Source: Symbiodinium microadriaticum
Lineage: Eukaryota; Sar; Dinophyceae; Suessiales; Symbiodiniaceae
Direction of reading: 5' to 3'
Assembly (NCBI GenBank): GCA_001939145.1
Contig: LSRX01000541.1
Coordinates: forward strand, 237,942-301,941
DNA: 64,000 nt
Shown here: in pieces, positions 1 through 11,844 of the stretch
Position numbering within the stretch: the first letter of the stretch is position 1
How the letters are laid out: each line of letters begins with the position of its first letter
Notes under the pieces: generated by a model
What the model was told of the DNA's origin: nothing
The model's input: only the letters and a program-made list of their open reading frames with translations
Databases searched by the model: none
Position numbers and translations under genes: made by a program

Positions 1-48
<48 letters not shown>
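1..48. repeat. (TA)n microsatellite
   Basis: Pure TA dinucleotide run of 48 bases at the left edge; it probably continues outside the window. Confidence 0.97.
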
Positions 49-51
<3 letters not shown>

Positions 52-992
52 CTTCCGGGTCTGCAGTTGTCGGGCTGGGAAGATGGCCGGTTCCAGGCAG
101 TTCCAGGCTAACTTCGTTGCATCTCTGTGCACCCGAAATTTCCCGAAACCTTGAAGCCTAAACCCTGACTAAGTTGCATCTCCGCGTTTTCCAAAAGCCA
201 AACCCTGAACCCTGAACCCTGACTAAGTTGTATCTCTGCGTCACGACAATGGGGATTAGAGTAGTGTAGTCATTCAGACCCCAAGACTAGATTCAGCTTG
301 CTATCGTGCGTCCGATACAACCGAAGCTCTCTCCACCACAGCCCACAAAAGCCCTTTAGAGGTTCAAAGGTAGCAGGAAACCTAATGTAGAAAAACCGCT
401 AGGGCTCTAGCCCCCGAAACTCTGCGCCCTACCTCTAGGTCTCCATGGTAATTCCTTTTTGGGAGTTCCTTCTAGAGCCCTAAATATGATAACAGGACCT
501 ACAATGGAGACTACAATTAGGACCTGCACCTCAGAATCCGTCTCCTCGCTTGAGCCTGTGAACGCGGCGGCATGCGACAAAGTCCCCGGGTTGGTAGCCT
601 AGACGAAATCATAACCCTAAACCCTAAACCCCAAACCGCTTAAACCCAAGCTTGGTGGCTTGTTCATGCCGAGCATGTGGGCGAGCTTCTGGACGAAGCT
701 GGGCTCAGCATCCTCATCCTCCTGCTGGATATAAGGGGTTCCATGAGGGCTCCTTATAACGGGGTCCTTCCATAAACCCTAAACGCTAAATCCTAAGGTT
801 AGGGTATGCAGCCTAGACGCCCCAACTACCCTCTAAGTCTAAGTCCATTATCCCCCAAATACCCCACTAATGAGAATCATAAGGGCTCTATTAAAGGGCC
901 ATCGGGGGGTTCCTGGAGGGCTTCGGGCTTAGTACCAGTGTTCGGCTCCTCGAAAGTATTTTGACAGCCTCTGTTTGGATCAATTAGGGGAT

Positions 993-1117
993 TACTTGGA
1001 GGCCCAGGGGACTAGTGAGTCGGTTATAAGTAGGGTTATAGTTGAGGGTATCTCCACTTAGGGTACTGAAAAACCCTACTTAAAACCTACTTGCTAAGTC
1101 CCCTGGGCCTCTAAGTA
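993..1117 (+). mobile_element. MITE family A, copy 1
   Basis: Palindromic element starting TACTTGGAGGCCCAGGGGAC and ending with its imperfect reverse complement. The middle contains the family word 'ggttataagtagggttata'. TA stands at both ends. There is no coding capacity. Family A is the most frequent element in the window, with 13 full or partial copies. Confidence 0.85.
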
Positions 1118-1831
1118 GCTCCTTGGGTTCCCTACTTGCTAAGTTTCCTGGGCCTCGACGTAGCTTCCTTGGGTTGAAACTCGGATGAAGAAGTTCGGCT
1201 CAAGGGCTTTCGGCGTCAGCTCTTGCTGGAGTTCGGGGTTAGCCGCTTAGGGTTTAGGGCTTTAGGGCTTTAGGGTTTTAGGGCTTTAGGGTTTTAGGGC
1301 TTTAGGGCTTTAGGGTTTAGGGTTTTAGGGGTTTAGGGTTTTAGGGGTTTAGGGCTTTAGGGNTTTAGGGTGAAAGGGTTTAGGGTCTTTTATTAAGGGT
1401 TTACGGAACAGCAACAACATGTAAGCAAACCTTTAGATTTAAGCGTTTTGGGCTGCAGGTAAGTTCCTGTGGAGTGTCATGTGTGGCTGTCAAGAATTCA
1501 CCGGGTGTTGAGCATAGTTGGCTTACCATGGTAGGGCTATGTGATGAATGAGGTGGTTTCCTTCCGATGGCAGCCTAGTGTATGTTCATCAACCAGAAAC
1601 CCGGCCCACTGTTGGTGGTCTCTTGCTTCAACAATGTTCCAGCTGCCATAGAAGCCCTCGATCGAAAGCTGAAATTGGGACTTCGAGCGCACCAGCGCGC
1701 TTAAACCCTAGAGCCCCAACCCTGAACCTAAAAGACTTCATCCTTCTAAGCTTTCTTAAGACTTAATTAAGCCCTTGCAGCAACTTTCAGAACCTAAAGC
1801 CCTAGGAAAAACACCTGTAAAATCTAGAGCC

Positions 1832-1920
1832 TAATATGGGGGTTTCCGAAAATAGGGGACCCCACTATAGTACCCAAAACAGAGGATCCTTATTGTAAGG
1901 ACCCCAAAGTAAGGCACCCT
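1832..1920. mobile_element. MITE-like family O, partial copy
   Basis: Contains the words 'gtttccgaaaatagggg' and 'aggatccttattgtaagg', shared with better copies at 46399-46509 and 43564-43630. Only part of the palindrome is recognisable. Confidence 0.5.
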
Positions 1921-3369
1921 AAATTTCAGAAAGTCCCATCCATATAATCCCTGGGGCTCCAAATAGCCCAAAGAAGGTACTACTTACAGACTTTAGACCC
2001 CAAAGTAGGTACTGTGTATACTTGGAGCCCTAGGGCTAGACCAAAGCGCTGTGTCCTTCCCCGCCTTGGCCTTCTGCGTGAGGAGAGACCGAGCATGTTC
2101 CTCCTGGATCCTGGCGGGGTGCCGGTCTTTCGGGTGTAAGGCTTAGGATTAGGGTTTAGGGTTAGGGGTTTAGGGCTTTAGGGTTTAGGGTTTAGGGGTT
2201 TAGGGGTTTAGGGGTTTAGGGTTTAGGGTTTAGGGTTCAGGGGATTACGGGAATAGGGTGTAAGGGCTTATAGGGCTTATGGCCTAGTTCTCGGTTCCCG
2301 TAAATGGCTCGCTTAAGGCACCCCACCCCCCCAAACCCTAAACCCTAAACCCTAAACCCTAAACCCTAAACCCTAAACCCCAAACCCTAAACCCTAACCC
2401 CTCCCCCACAAAGGCCTCCACTCAGGGTTGCAGAAGGGATCCGTTCTGCCTTCGGGCTTCGGTGTTTTGGGCTTCGGAGCTTTGGCTATAAGGTTTGGAG
2501 CTTAGGCTTGTGGGTTTAGGGTTTGGGGTCCCAGCCGTCTGGCTGGATCTCAAAAAAACTGTGGCGTTTTTGATTAGAGGCCAGAGGGAATGGAGCATAG
2601 AATGCTGCAAACGCGATTTGCGAGCTGTAGAAGTTCGAAAACACGTGTTTGGGGCGTTCGGGGATTAGGGTGTTGGATTGAAGCGAAGATTTCCCAGAAA
2701 GGTCCGTGTATACTGCTATTGTGAGCTTAGGTCCCCAGAACCATAGTAAGGATGGTCTTGCAGGGCCTCATTCCACAATTGACAATGGGAGTATGCACGG
2801 ACCCTCTGGGTTAGGATTTTGAGAGTTATAGGCCCTTAAGGGCTTTGGGCTCCAGCTTCAGGAGGGGGGTCGCGCGTTAAAAGGTAAGGGTCTAGGATGT
2901 ACGCTTGAGGGTTTTCCATGAAAGCCACGCTGGGATCTAGAAGAACCTTTTAAAGCTCCTTGCCAAGCCTGGTCGAAGCATCGGAAGCTTAAGGGGGTTG
3001 GCGTTGAGGGTTTGGGGGTTGGGGTTTGGAGCTCTCTCTTCGGCCCTGAACCCTGAAACAGACGCCAGCCGACTTAGGGTTCAGGGCTTAGGGTTTAGGG
3101 TTTAGGGTTTGGTGTGCATTGTCAACGGGTGTATGAGGAGCTTCTGAACACATCTGTTGCCACCTGGCACCCTGAAACCGCCCCAAACCGAACCTCGAAA
3201 CCGCACCCTAAGCCCTTAACCTTAACCCACAAGCTTTGAGACCCTAAGCTTGGGTCGACCAGACACCGCTAGAAGACGGTTAGAGTATACATTCGGGCCG
3301 ACACAAGAGTTGCTTCCACAATTGCAGTAGCATCCCGGCCCCCACATCAGAAGACTCAAAACAATCGTC

Positions 3370-3475
3370 GACGTAGGTGCTGAGTTCATAAGCACAAAAG
3401 AAGTGTACACTTTCAGGTTCTATAAGGGATCATGTTGTCCCAAAACGCTTAAAGTGTAGTAATTCAGCTACTATG
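3370..3475 (+). repeat. Dispersed repeat, copy 1 (partner at 27.9 kb)
   Basis: About 100 bases resemble 27935-28042 in the same orientation. Shared words include 'gttcataagc' against 'ggtcataagc', 'agtgtacac' followed by 'ttcag', 'cccaaaa', and 'aattc(a/g)gctacta'. The similarity is diverged but collinear. It has no telomere words and no evident terminal inverted repeats, so it differs from the MITEs. Confidence 0.55.
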
Positions 3476-4640
3476 CCGAGCCTTCTGGGGGAAGCAATGC
3501 TAGAAGATGCCTCTGCAGTTGGGGTTTAGAGTCTGAGTGATCTGAGTCTAGGGCACACATCAACTCTACAGTTTCTGCAAAAGGTCATGGGCACTTATGA
3601 CTAGGTTTACACTGATGGCTGCAGCCGATGCTTTTTTCACACTCGGCCCTCATGCAGTGCAAGCAAATCATGTAGGGCCCTTATTGCTTAGAAAAATTTG
3701 GGTTTGTGGGCTTTTTAGAGTATATTTTATTCAGCAAATAGTCACCGCCCTAGATTAGACTCCTGCAACTGGGAACGAAAATCGGCCTCCGCTCCAGAAC
3801 GAGATGCGGAGGGCCGCTTCAGACTTTGATCAAGAGTTGAAAGCTTTGATTGCTGACTCAAACCCTAAACCCTGGACCCTAAAACTTGATTTCCATCTTA
3901 GCAGAAGCGTTGATTTTGACTGATACTGGAACAATGCGAAACCCAGAGCTGACAAAAGATGGAAACTCAAGTGGGTAGGGGCTTAGGGGTTTAGGGTTTG
4001 GGGTTTAGGGTTTCGGGGTTTACACTTTAGGGTTTAGGAAGAGCAGCGTGCGTTCAATTAAAGTTGGCAGCTTCTCTCTGCGCACAATGCTGGTATAGGG
4101 GCCGCAACAAAAAGACTGGGGTTTTGAGGTGTCTTACACACTAGTTGTAGTAAGGAACCCTACAGTCACGAACAAGGTTCGTATTTACATAGGCCTCTTC
4201 GAAGATGTCAAAGACTTCCCAAGGGAACACAGAGGTTTCAGACCCTTCAGCGGATTTGGCTTCGAAGTTTCCCTAAACCCTCAACCATGCTAAACCCCTG
4301 AACCCAACCATCCTAAACCCCAAACCCTGAACCCCTAAACCCAACCATCATAAACCCTCAACCCTAAACCCCTAAACCCCAACATCGAAGTTTCCTCTCT
4401 TGGAGCTTCCGGAGCCTGAGACCTTCCTCTCAAGCCTCACACGAAATGTCCCGGGCGTAGCGTTGCTGAACACGATAAAAGAAATGTAACACGTTCCGGT
4501 CAGATGGGCTTTAGAGAGATTTTATTGGTTTGGCCTGAGCCCGACTTAACCCTGATTGTAGATACTTGTACATACACCTTGAACACAACCGTTGTAACCG
4601 TTCATATACGCTATATGCACTCTCTATGCGCCCGACATAC

Positions 4641-4755
4641 TGTTGATGATATAAGTCCTTAGATATAAGTCCTTAGCATGACCTTAAGGACCCTAAACTA
4701 TGGGAATTATGGTATATTCCTTCTTATGGGTAATGCAGGATCTATCTCGTCAGTA
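4641..4755 (-). mobile_element. MITE family B, copy 1 (right end decayed)
   Basis: Opens with 'tgttgatgatataagtcct' and carries the family core 'actatgggaattatggtatattcctt'-like block, reversed relative to most copies. A 16-base segment 'atataagtccttag' is duplicated in tandem near the start. The 3' inverted repeat has decayed. Confidence 0.7.
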
Positions 4756-5514
4756 CTAGCCCCTGGAAGCCCTTAAACCCCTACAGAAAGCGCAAAGCAA
4801 CGAACCCCAAACCGTTTAAATCCAGCGCCAAACACCTGAAACCCAAACCCCGAAAGTTAAGCCGTTACACAGACCTTCCAAAGCCCCGTATTCAAGGAAT
4901 ATACATTACGTTCTCGCAGAATATGAATTCAAGCATACCCCTCATTTACGGGAATTTGGAAGGTCTGGCTATACCTCAAATCTTATCAGAGTTCCGGAGA
5001 CAATCCAAGGTATATTCCGTAATTAGGGGGTTTTGGGGAGTCTCTGGGGAACCTTCAACGGAACCACGGAACCCTACGGTTTAGGGTGTACGGTGTATAG
5101 GGCTTAGGGTTTAGGGTTTAGAGTTTACGGTTTAGGGTTTGGGTGACTCGAGCCTTCGAAGCAAATTGGCGGCGCCATGTGTGCACTGCGGTACACTTGG
5201 CCGATGCTTGAGAGCTGCAGGCAGGGTGTAGGCGTCTCGGATGTAACGCTCGTTCCTTTAGGGCTTAGTTTCGGCTTAGGGATTCTATGGGTTGTGCGTG
5301 GGGTTTAAAAAGGGTTTACAAGTTGCGATAAGGGGTTTTGCGGGGTGTTCTTCATCTTGGAATCGAGGATTCCCTGCTTTTATGAAAGATGGACATGAGT
5401 GCACTAGACCCTGAACCCTGCACCCTAAACCCTAAACAAAACGCTCCAAACCCTGAAGCCTTCAACCCAGACTGCCAACGAAGCAGGATCTTGGTAGTCA
5501 GTATAATGTAGGGG

Positions 5515-5612
5515 CCTCAGTGATTAGAATAGTATTTTGGGGTATATTATATCGTAATCATAACAGGGAGCCCCCAAAATAGTATTGGTAATTGCTTAGA
5601 CCCCTAAATTAG
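5515..5612 (+). mobile_element. MITE-like family G, copy 1
   Basis: Begins 'cctcagtgattagaatagt', has a 'ggggtatattatat' centre and ends near 'attgcttagacccctaa'. The ends are partly complementary. Related copies lie at 9178-9270, 22028-22128, 48925-49022 and 50165-50272. Confidence 0.5.
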
Positions 5613-5645
5613 GCGCTTCAATGCGTAGAAAAGGGTTTGCGGACA

Positions 5646-5754
5646 TGCGGTTGATGATATAAATCCTGCATTACCAATAGTGAGGAATATACCATAATTC
5701 TCATAGTTTAGGGTCCTTAATTGGTTCGTGCTAAGGATTTTATCATCAACAGTA
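5646..5754 (+). mobile_element. MITE family B, copy 2
   Basis: Terminal inverted repeats 'ggttgatgatataaatcct' and 'aggattttatcatcaac'. The core 'aaggaatataccataatt' (here 'gaggaatatacc') is followed by 'tagtttagggtcctta'. Near-complete copy of a family about 105 bp long. Confidence 0.8.
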
Positions 5755-5945
5755 TTATAGACTACAGACTATATTCAGAAAAACATCTAGATACTTCTTC
5801 AGGCAAGTTACACTCCCAACCCCTAAATAAACGCTAAGCCTCTGGAAGGGTCCTTCCGCGCCCGGGGCGGCTGCCCTTTACCTGAGCCGGCTCCGCCGGA
5901 GCCCTGACGATGCTTTGGGTTCTTCTTCACGAAACGGTTTTGGTT

Positions 5946-6050
5946 TAAGGGTCCAAGTACCTATAATAATCATATACTCTTCTGAATACTAACCTACAAA
6001 ACTACTCTCCATAACCCAAGTACATGATTATTAGGTCCTTTGGACCCTTA
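5946..6050 (+). mobile_element. MITE family D, copy 1
   Basis: Terminal inverted repeats 'taagggtccaagtacct' and 'aggtcctttggaccctta', with TA at both outer ends. The internal part is AT-rich with no coding capacity. The outer TIR bases extend into telomere-like 'CCCTTAGGG' on the right. Confidence 0.8.
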
Positions 6051-7129
6051 GGGTTAGGGTTTAGGGTTTAGGCTAGGTTTAGGGTCTGGGCTGTGGGATT
6101 AGGGTTTTAGGGTTTGGGATTCAGGGCTTCCTTTTGGGGTCTTCTGTCCAACCTATGGTCCTGATAAGGGCCGGTCTGTGTAGGTTTCTATAGACGACTG
6201 AACCCTGTTATGGTCACTTACACTCTTAGCTCCTCAACAAGAAACCAAGGATTTGGCGATTGGGACCGGGCTTAAATTATTATGTAAATTCCTGCTTGTG
6301 GGCTGATGGTTTACGTCGACAATAACCCTAAACCCTAAACTCCTTAACCCAAAACTCCTAAACCCGAAACAATAAACCCAAACTGGCAAGGGTCCTGGGG
6401 TTGAGGATGTTGATGGTTTCACGGAAACCCGGAGCCGTAATCTGGCTTAAAGCCCTGACGGCCTCAATCGCCTCGGTCGTTCGGACTCGTGCAACGAAGC
6501 AATGACTAGACATGTTTGCCACAAACTTCAGAAGCTAACAAGCTCATCCGCGACGCCTTTGCCATCATGGGCGCTTTCAGAAATCCCGTGAAGCCGTCGG
6601 CTTTCGATTTCGGGTTGCGGGTTTGCTGCTGAGGCTTGCAAGTTCAGGGGCGACGAGGTTTAGCGCCCATGGAACTTTGTAACAAACAAATACCACATAT
6701 ACTACTATTGCGGAATGAGGTTCCCAAAATCATGTGGGCATCGTCTGTTTTCGGACCTATAGAGTTCCATTGTGGTCGTATATCTGGGCCCTCTGGGCTA
6801 TGAAGGCTTTTGATGGTATTGAATGTTGAGCGCTTACTCTAACGGATTCCAAGTACCCGTAAGTATTCCCCAGTGGAGAGTAGAGGCTTTGATAGCGTTG
6901 ATAGTATATGAATATAGAAGGAACACCAAGGAAGAAATTTGGTCATTTTTTTGGAAGGACTCTAACGTGACCAGGGAGAAAAGAGCATCAGCATTTATTT
7001 CACAATGGCTCCTTTCAGGCCATTAATAAACCCTAAACCCTAAACCCTAATAAAGGAACAGCTCCTAAGACAAACATTCAAGTAGGGAACCCAACTCAGG
7101 TCCCTGGTATGATCTGACCTACTTGGAGG

Positions 7130-7244
7130 TCCAGGGGACTTAGTAAGTCGGTTATAAGTAGGGGTTATTATTGGGGTATCTCCATTTAGGGTACTTATAG
7201 CTCTGCTTATGACCTACTTACTAAGTCCCCTGGGCCTCCAAGTA
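7130..7244 (+). mobile_element. MITE family A, copy 2
   Basis: Starts 'tacttggaggtccagggga' and ends 'ggcctccaagta'. Full length, with TA at both ends. Confidence 0.85.
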
Positions 7245-7484
7245 GGATCTTCTTTATGGGTTTCGGGCTTGTCTCTTGACTCAAGGCACCATGGGCTTTC
7301 AAGCTGCATCGAAGCTTCCCACCCCTCATGCTCAATCCTAAGCCAGAAGCACCCAAACAATGCCTCAACCCGAAAATAACATCCTACCCGGAAGGCCCGG
7401 AACTCTAGACTCCTGAACTCCGTGCCCGCAGGATCAACGACAAAGTCCAGATAGAGTTTAGGGTTTAGGGTTTAGGGGGTACCC

Positions 7485-7598
7485 TAAGGGTCCAAGTACC
7501 TAATAGTCATATACTCTTCTGACTACTAACCTACAAAACGATCATCCGTAACCCAAGTACATATGGAACCCATGATTATTGGGTCCTTTGGACCCTTA
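7485..7598 (+). mobile_element. MITE family D, copy 2
   Basis: Same inverted repeats as the 5.9 kb copy, with an extra 'atggaaccc' near the right arm. It sits immediately after a telomere-like tract. Confidence 0.8.
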
Positions 7599-7742
7599 GG
7601 GATACAGCTTGTAGCAGCAAAGCAGCCCCCCGTGCCTTCCCGTTCGAGGCCCCTGAGGCAACTCTGCGTCGGGAAAGGGGATGTCTGAGGACCAAAATCT
7701 AGGGTTTAGGGTTTAGGGCTTTAGGATTTAGGGTTTATGGTT

Positions 7743-7860
7743 TTAGGATTTGGGGTTTATGGTTTAGGGTTTTAGGATTTGGGATTTAGGGTTTAGGGTT
7801 TTAGGATTTGGGGTTTAGGGTTTAGGGTTTTAGGATTTGGGGTTTAGGGTTTAGGGTTTA
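7743..7860 (+). repeat. 29-bp higher-order telomere-like tandem
   Basis: The variant word 'ttaggattt' recurs at 7743, 7772, 7801 and 7830, an exact 29-base period made of four degenerate TTTAGGG units. The array therefore spread by duplication of a multi-heptamer block and not only by heptamer addition. Confidence 0.75.
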
Positions 7861-8584
7861 GGGTGGCTCAGACAGGTTGGCCAATCAGATCCTTCTTTTT
7901 TAAGCCCAGTAAGAAATATTTTTCCCGCAGGCCTACCTTGTAACGAGTAGCATAGGGTTCCGTGATGGGTTCTATAAGGGCTTCGATCAGGATTGCCAAA
8001 GAGGGCTTAATGAGGGGCCTTTAACAACGTGGCATTGGGTTTTCGTGTATAAAGTGCAGGGACCATACACAAAATGGCTGACCTTAGTACTCCGACTTCC
8101 TTAGCTCTGCCCAAACTGGTATAAACCCTAAACTGCAAACCCAAAACCCTAAACCCGAAATCCTAAAACCATAAAGCCTAAACCCAAAAACCATGGACCC
8201 CAAACCGTAAAACTCTAAACACTAAACGTTAAACCCAGAAACCCTAAACCCCAAATCCTAAACCCTACAACCCGGAACCTGAACACCTAAAGCCCCCCAG
8301 CACTACACCGCTACGACCCACAAGCCTAACCCTGCCTTGAACTGCCAAAGCCTACACGTTTCCAGGGCCGCTAAAAATTCATTTCGGGCTTCTTTTCGAA
8401 TCCTAAATCCTAAACCCCTAGCCCCGAAACCCTAAACCCCTAAACCCTAATCCCTATGGTAGTTGAAAGTAGAGCCTCAGCTCTGAACCCTTCAGCCCTA
8501 CAGTGCAGGATTAGCATTTGCCCAGACCTGCCAAAATCCGAAATTAGGGCTTTTAGGGCTTAGGGAGGAATACACCTGAAATCA

Positions 8585-8691
8585 TACGGTTTATAATATT
8601 AATCCGGCATTACCCATAATAAGGAATATACCATAATTCCCACAGCCTAGGGTCCTTAAGGTAATGCTAGGGATTCATATCATCAACAGTA
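8585..8691 (+). mobile_element. MITE family B, copy 3
   Basis: Runs from 'tacggtttataatattaat' to 'atatcatcaacagta', with the core 'aaggaatataccataattcc'. Bounded by TA on both sides. Confidence 0.8.
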
Positions 8692-8968
8692 CCAGGGATC
8701 CTAGAGCCATGTTGAGGTATACTGGTTGAATCAAGGGGTAAGGTCTGGGCGAGCCCTATCGTTTCGGAGTGTGGCAAGATAGCAAAACTAAACTTCAGTC
8801 GTGCTAAACAGGGGTTGAGGGTTTAGGGTTTGGGGGTTTGAAGGATTGGCAGGAAGCTACACGAGGGATCCTTACTTGCAGACAAATGACTACATTCCTC
8901 GAGTAACACCCGAAACCCTAAACCCCAAAGCCCGCAGAAGCTCCAAAACGCATGGAAATTCCACTCCA

Positions 8969-9090
8969 ACTTGGAGGCCCAGGGGACTTAGTAAGTCGGT
9001 TATCAGTAGGCTTGTAATTGAGGTATCTCCATTTCGGGTCTTATAGCTCTGCTTATAACCTACTTACTAAGTCCCCTGGGCCTCTAAGCA
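8969..9090 (+). mobile_element. MITE family A, copy 3
   Basis: 'acttggaggcccaggggac' on the left and 'gtcccctgggcctctaagca' on the right. The right terminus is mutated from AAGTA to AAGCA. Confidence 0.85.
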
Positions 9091-9177
9091 GGACCTGTAA
9101 ATTCTAAAGACTCAGCCTTTACCCTCAACCTGAACGCCTGAACGCTTTAAAGACCTGTAAAAAAAAAGAATGTAGTG

Positions 9178-9270
9178 GCCTCAATAATTGCCATTAATAC
9201 TTTTTAGGGGGTTCTTTATTATACTTACAGTAGAATATACCCCAAAACCCTATTCCAATTATTAGGGCCC
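9178..9270 (+). mobile_element. MITE-like family G, copy 2
   Basis: 'gcctcaataattgccatta' on the left and 'ccctattccaattattaggg' on the right form weak terminal inverted repeats around an AT-rich centre with 'gtagaatataccccaaaac'. Confidence 0.5.
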
Positions 9271-9988
9271 CTACACCCTAAACCCTTATAGAGCCCTTAA
9301 AGCAACCCTTATAGACCCTTTTAGTTTAAGAACCCGTTAAGGGAACCGTGTTCTAACTACAAAAGCCCGTATAGATTAACAAACCCAGCCTTTCGCGGGA
9401 GCTTTGCCCTTGCCGCCAACCTTGCCTCCTTTGGCATCTGAACCTGTGAGTTTCGAAGCTTCAGGTTTCCTTACCAAGGTTCATGGTTTAGGGTTCATGG
9501 TTCAGGGTCTTGGGTTCAGGGTTCAGGATTTAAGGTTTTGGGTTTATCCAAGTATTTAAGATCAGTCTGTATTTAGCCCCCAACTAAGGGAATCGTAGCT
9601 GAAAAAGGCAGAACTGGAAAGTACTCCTTGTGTGAAGGTAGCACGTGATAAGTCGAGCTTTTACTGGGATATCAGTGGTTAGGATAGTTATTACTTCTAC
9701 CGCCTGGAAGACGTACTGACTGTCCCCTGACTCTTGCACTCGGTATGAGCGGTTCGGGGTAACTCTTGTTTGGAGGGTTTCGGGCTTCGATCTGGTTCTG
9801 AAGAACCTGATGAACTTGATGGGCTTTATTTATGTTTGACGGTTCAGGGGTTTGGTTTCTCTTGTGAAGGGTTCAGGCTTAGATCCTGTTTTAAGTTTAG
9901 AAGGTTTAGGAAGAATCTCTATCGCCGGTTGCGTCATCTATCTACTTAAACCATACGCACGAACATCGTGTTTCACAATATGTTATGT

Positions 9989-10087
9989 GGGTAGTCTCTA
10001 AATTAGGGTCCATTTTTAGGTCCGCAATGTAGTACGGCACCCTTATAAAACGGTCCCCAAAAGAGACCCTAATTTAGAGAACTACCC
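9989..10087 (+). mobile_element. MITE family F, copy 1
   Basis: Terminal inverted repeats 'gggtagtctctaaattaggg' and 'accctaatttagagaactac'. The centre contains 'tagtacggcacccttata'. If the element is read as starting at TAG, it has TA at both ends. Confidence 0.8.
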
Positions 10088-10521
10088 ATGTACATACGAG
10101 TCCCATTGTGTTGCTATTCTAGACAGAGGTTTGAAGGTTGAGGGTGCATAGCCCTCCGGCCCAAGCCGCTTCGCAAGTTTAGAGGCTTTAGGATGTTTTT
10201 TAGGGTTTAGGGTTTAAGGTTGTATTCCCGCCCTTGTTGGGTACCGGTACCAAGCTTGAGGCTAGGCTCCCTAAGTAGCAGCAGTCATAGAAAGAGTTGT
10301 CGTCGTGTCCCGAACATGCTGCCCTTGCCTTAAAAATTAGAATAGGGCTTTGGGGAACCAAACCCAAACCTTAAAAGCCTAGACATTTAAACCCTAGACC
10401 TTCAAAACCCTAAACCCTGCTTTCGCGAAGTCTGCACTCTGGTTCCGTCTAACCCTTATACAGCATGGATTTGAATGCGTCTCGTCCAACAAAGTGAAAC
10501 GGTGGCTTTCCGGAGGCCAAT

Positions 10522-11603
10522 TTAGCCTCGAGACATGCCTTCCTTCTTAGCGACGACTTCCTTGCAGGTCTTGCGGAAGCCTGTAGCTATGCGACCAGCC
10601 ACGGTCTGTGCCTGCTTGGACGCAAGTATGCCCCGCACTCGTGCCTTGAATGCGGTCTTCCCAATCGGCGGGCGCTTCTTGCGGAGGTCCTCGCAGTCCA
10701 GGGCCCGGATCTTGCGCCGAAGCCAGGCCCACATCTTCTCCACCGGGTTCAGGTCTGGAGAAGAGGCGGGCATGCGCCAGATCTTGACCCCAGCTGCCTG
10801 CGTGGCTCGGACACTCGGGCGCGTGTGCAGGAAAGATTCGTTGTCACAGAGGACGTGCCATGGGCCAGCACGCTGCACAGGCTTCACGGCTTCGATGGCC
10901 TTCTTTAACTTACTCCCCACCGTGCGACACCACTCGGAAGTGGTGAATTTGCGCTTCCTGTGAAATGTGACGATCGCAAAGCCGCCCTCCGACAAGCCAA
11001 CCCACAATGGCACGATACGGTCCGCGGGTATCTGGAATGGGTATGGGTCATGCCCGGCCATGGTCCACGCAAGCACTCTCACTTGGGAGCTGCCACATGT
11101 GTGTCTCACCATGAGCACAATAGTTGGCACGGTCCGTCACATCACGAGGGGGCAGCGAGAGGACCACGCCATCCATTGCCAGGCAGAGATTCGCACGGAG
11201 CTTGGCCTTCGTGAGTCGCAGCACCGCTTTGGCAAATTGGAGGCGCTCTAGCTCCCTGCCGCTTGACGGAGTACTTGCGCTTCTGCGCTCGAGGCAACCA
11301 CTTGTACCCGTGGCTCCGAAGAATCGTCCGAATGGCTGACTCGCTCAGCTCCACACCCTTGTCACGCAGCAGCTCTCGGCGAAGGGTGCTGGAGGTGCAG
11401 GTAATGCGCTTGCGAAGACGAAGGAGCCGTTGGACAAATTAGTTTTGAACCTTGGGCGTGCCTTTCGCGGCCTTCCGACCACAGTTGCTGTGCTTGTACT
11501 GCCTCCGACCTAGAGTCAACCGCTGCAGTAGCATCACGCTGGGTGCCTTGCCACGCAAGTTGACCGCCCGCCCCTGTATCTCAGCCCATGCATGAGAGTC
11601 CAT
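10522..11603 (-). pseudogene. Tc1/mariner-type DD34E transposase, broken
   Basis: This is a cut-and-paste transposase of the IS630/Tc1/mariner superfamily, which excises DNA and inserts it at TA sites. The N-terminal part starts at an ATG at 11603 and continues to about 11260. It contains a helix-turn-helix region (ESAIRTILRSHGYKW) followed by a basic stretch. The first catalytic Asp (MDGVVL, codon 11171-11173) is in a second frame. The second Asp (CDNE, 10843-10845) and the Glu (SPDLNPVE, 10738-10740) are in a third frame. They are separated by exactly 34 residues, as in Tc1. The conserved WVGLSEGGFA and EKMWAW blocks are present. Damage seen: a TAA at 11439-11441, a frame change near 11255-11265, and another just before or at the TGA at 11048-11050. 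The gene is therefore dead. It lies about 0.5 kb downstream of the Rep relic on the same strand. I did not find the element's terminal inverted repeats. Confidence 0.88.
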
Positions 11604-11844
11604 GGACATCCCTCAGCAACAGGGCTTTGCGTTCGTTCGCAAAGTCCAGAAACTGGGGGTGCCGCACTTCGCTTACGACAGGCATGACTCGAGGCTGTTG
11701 GCTGCACATGGAGAGCCCTGTGTGCAAGAGAGGGCCCCGCACACAACGCGAGCGGCTTCACGGAAGCAGAGTGCAAGGAATCGTTTTGGGTGCTTTGGCC
11801 GCGTGGGCCGAGATGGGTGGCCAAAGCCCTTCAAGGAGGACTGG
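11604..11844. other. GC-rich spacer between transposase and PEMMG repeat
   Basis: Non-telomeric, GC-rich sequence between the transposase start codon and the repeat at 11845. It may contain the outer end of the Tc1/mariner element, but I could not identify a terminal inverted repeat. Open frames exist on both strands with no recognisable domain. Confidence 0.4.

Larger units (their letters stand above)
49..10440. repeat. Interstitial telomere-like mosaic, gene-poor
   Basis: This stretch carries no gene I can support. It holds degenerate telomere-type tracts. G-rich (TTTAGGG on the plus strand): about 1248-1390, 2140-2240, 3070-3110, 3985-4035, 5090-5145, 6051-6125, 7455-7475, 7700-7865. C-rich (CCCTAAA): 2335-2400, 4260-4385, 6325-6375, 7026-7050, 8125-8280, 8400-8455. 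Copies of MITE families A, B, D, F, G and O are inserted between them and are listed separately. Short open frames here are translated telomere words (GFRVLGL-like or NPKP-like peptides) or have no recognisable domain; one at 6823-7026 (67 aa) lies in telomere-free DNA but matches nothing I know. Confidence 0.85.

Noticed and set aside
1248-1390. True chromosome end
   Set aside because: Tracts are short, degenerate, in both orientations and surrounded by other sequence, so they are interstitial.
10535-11339. Plus-strand open frames of 71-142 aa
   Set aside because: Antisense shadows of the Tc1/mariner transposase.
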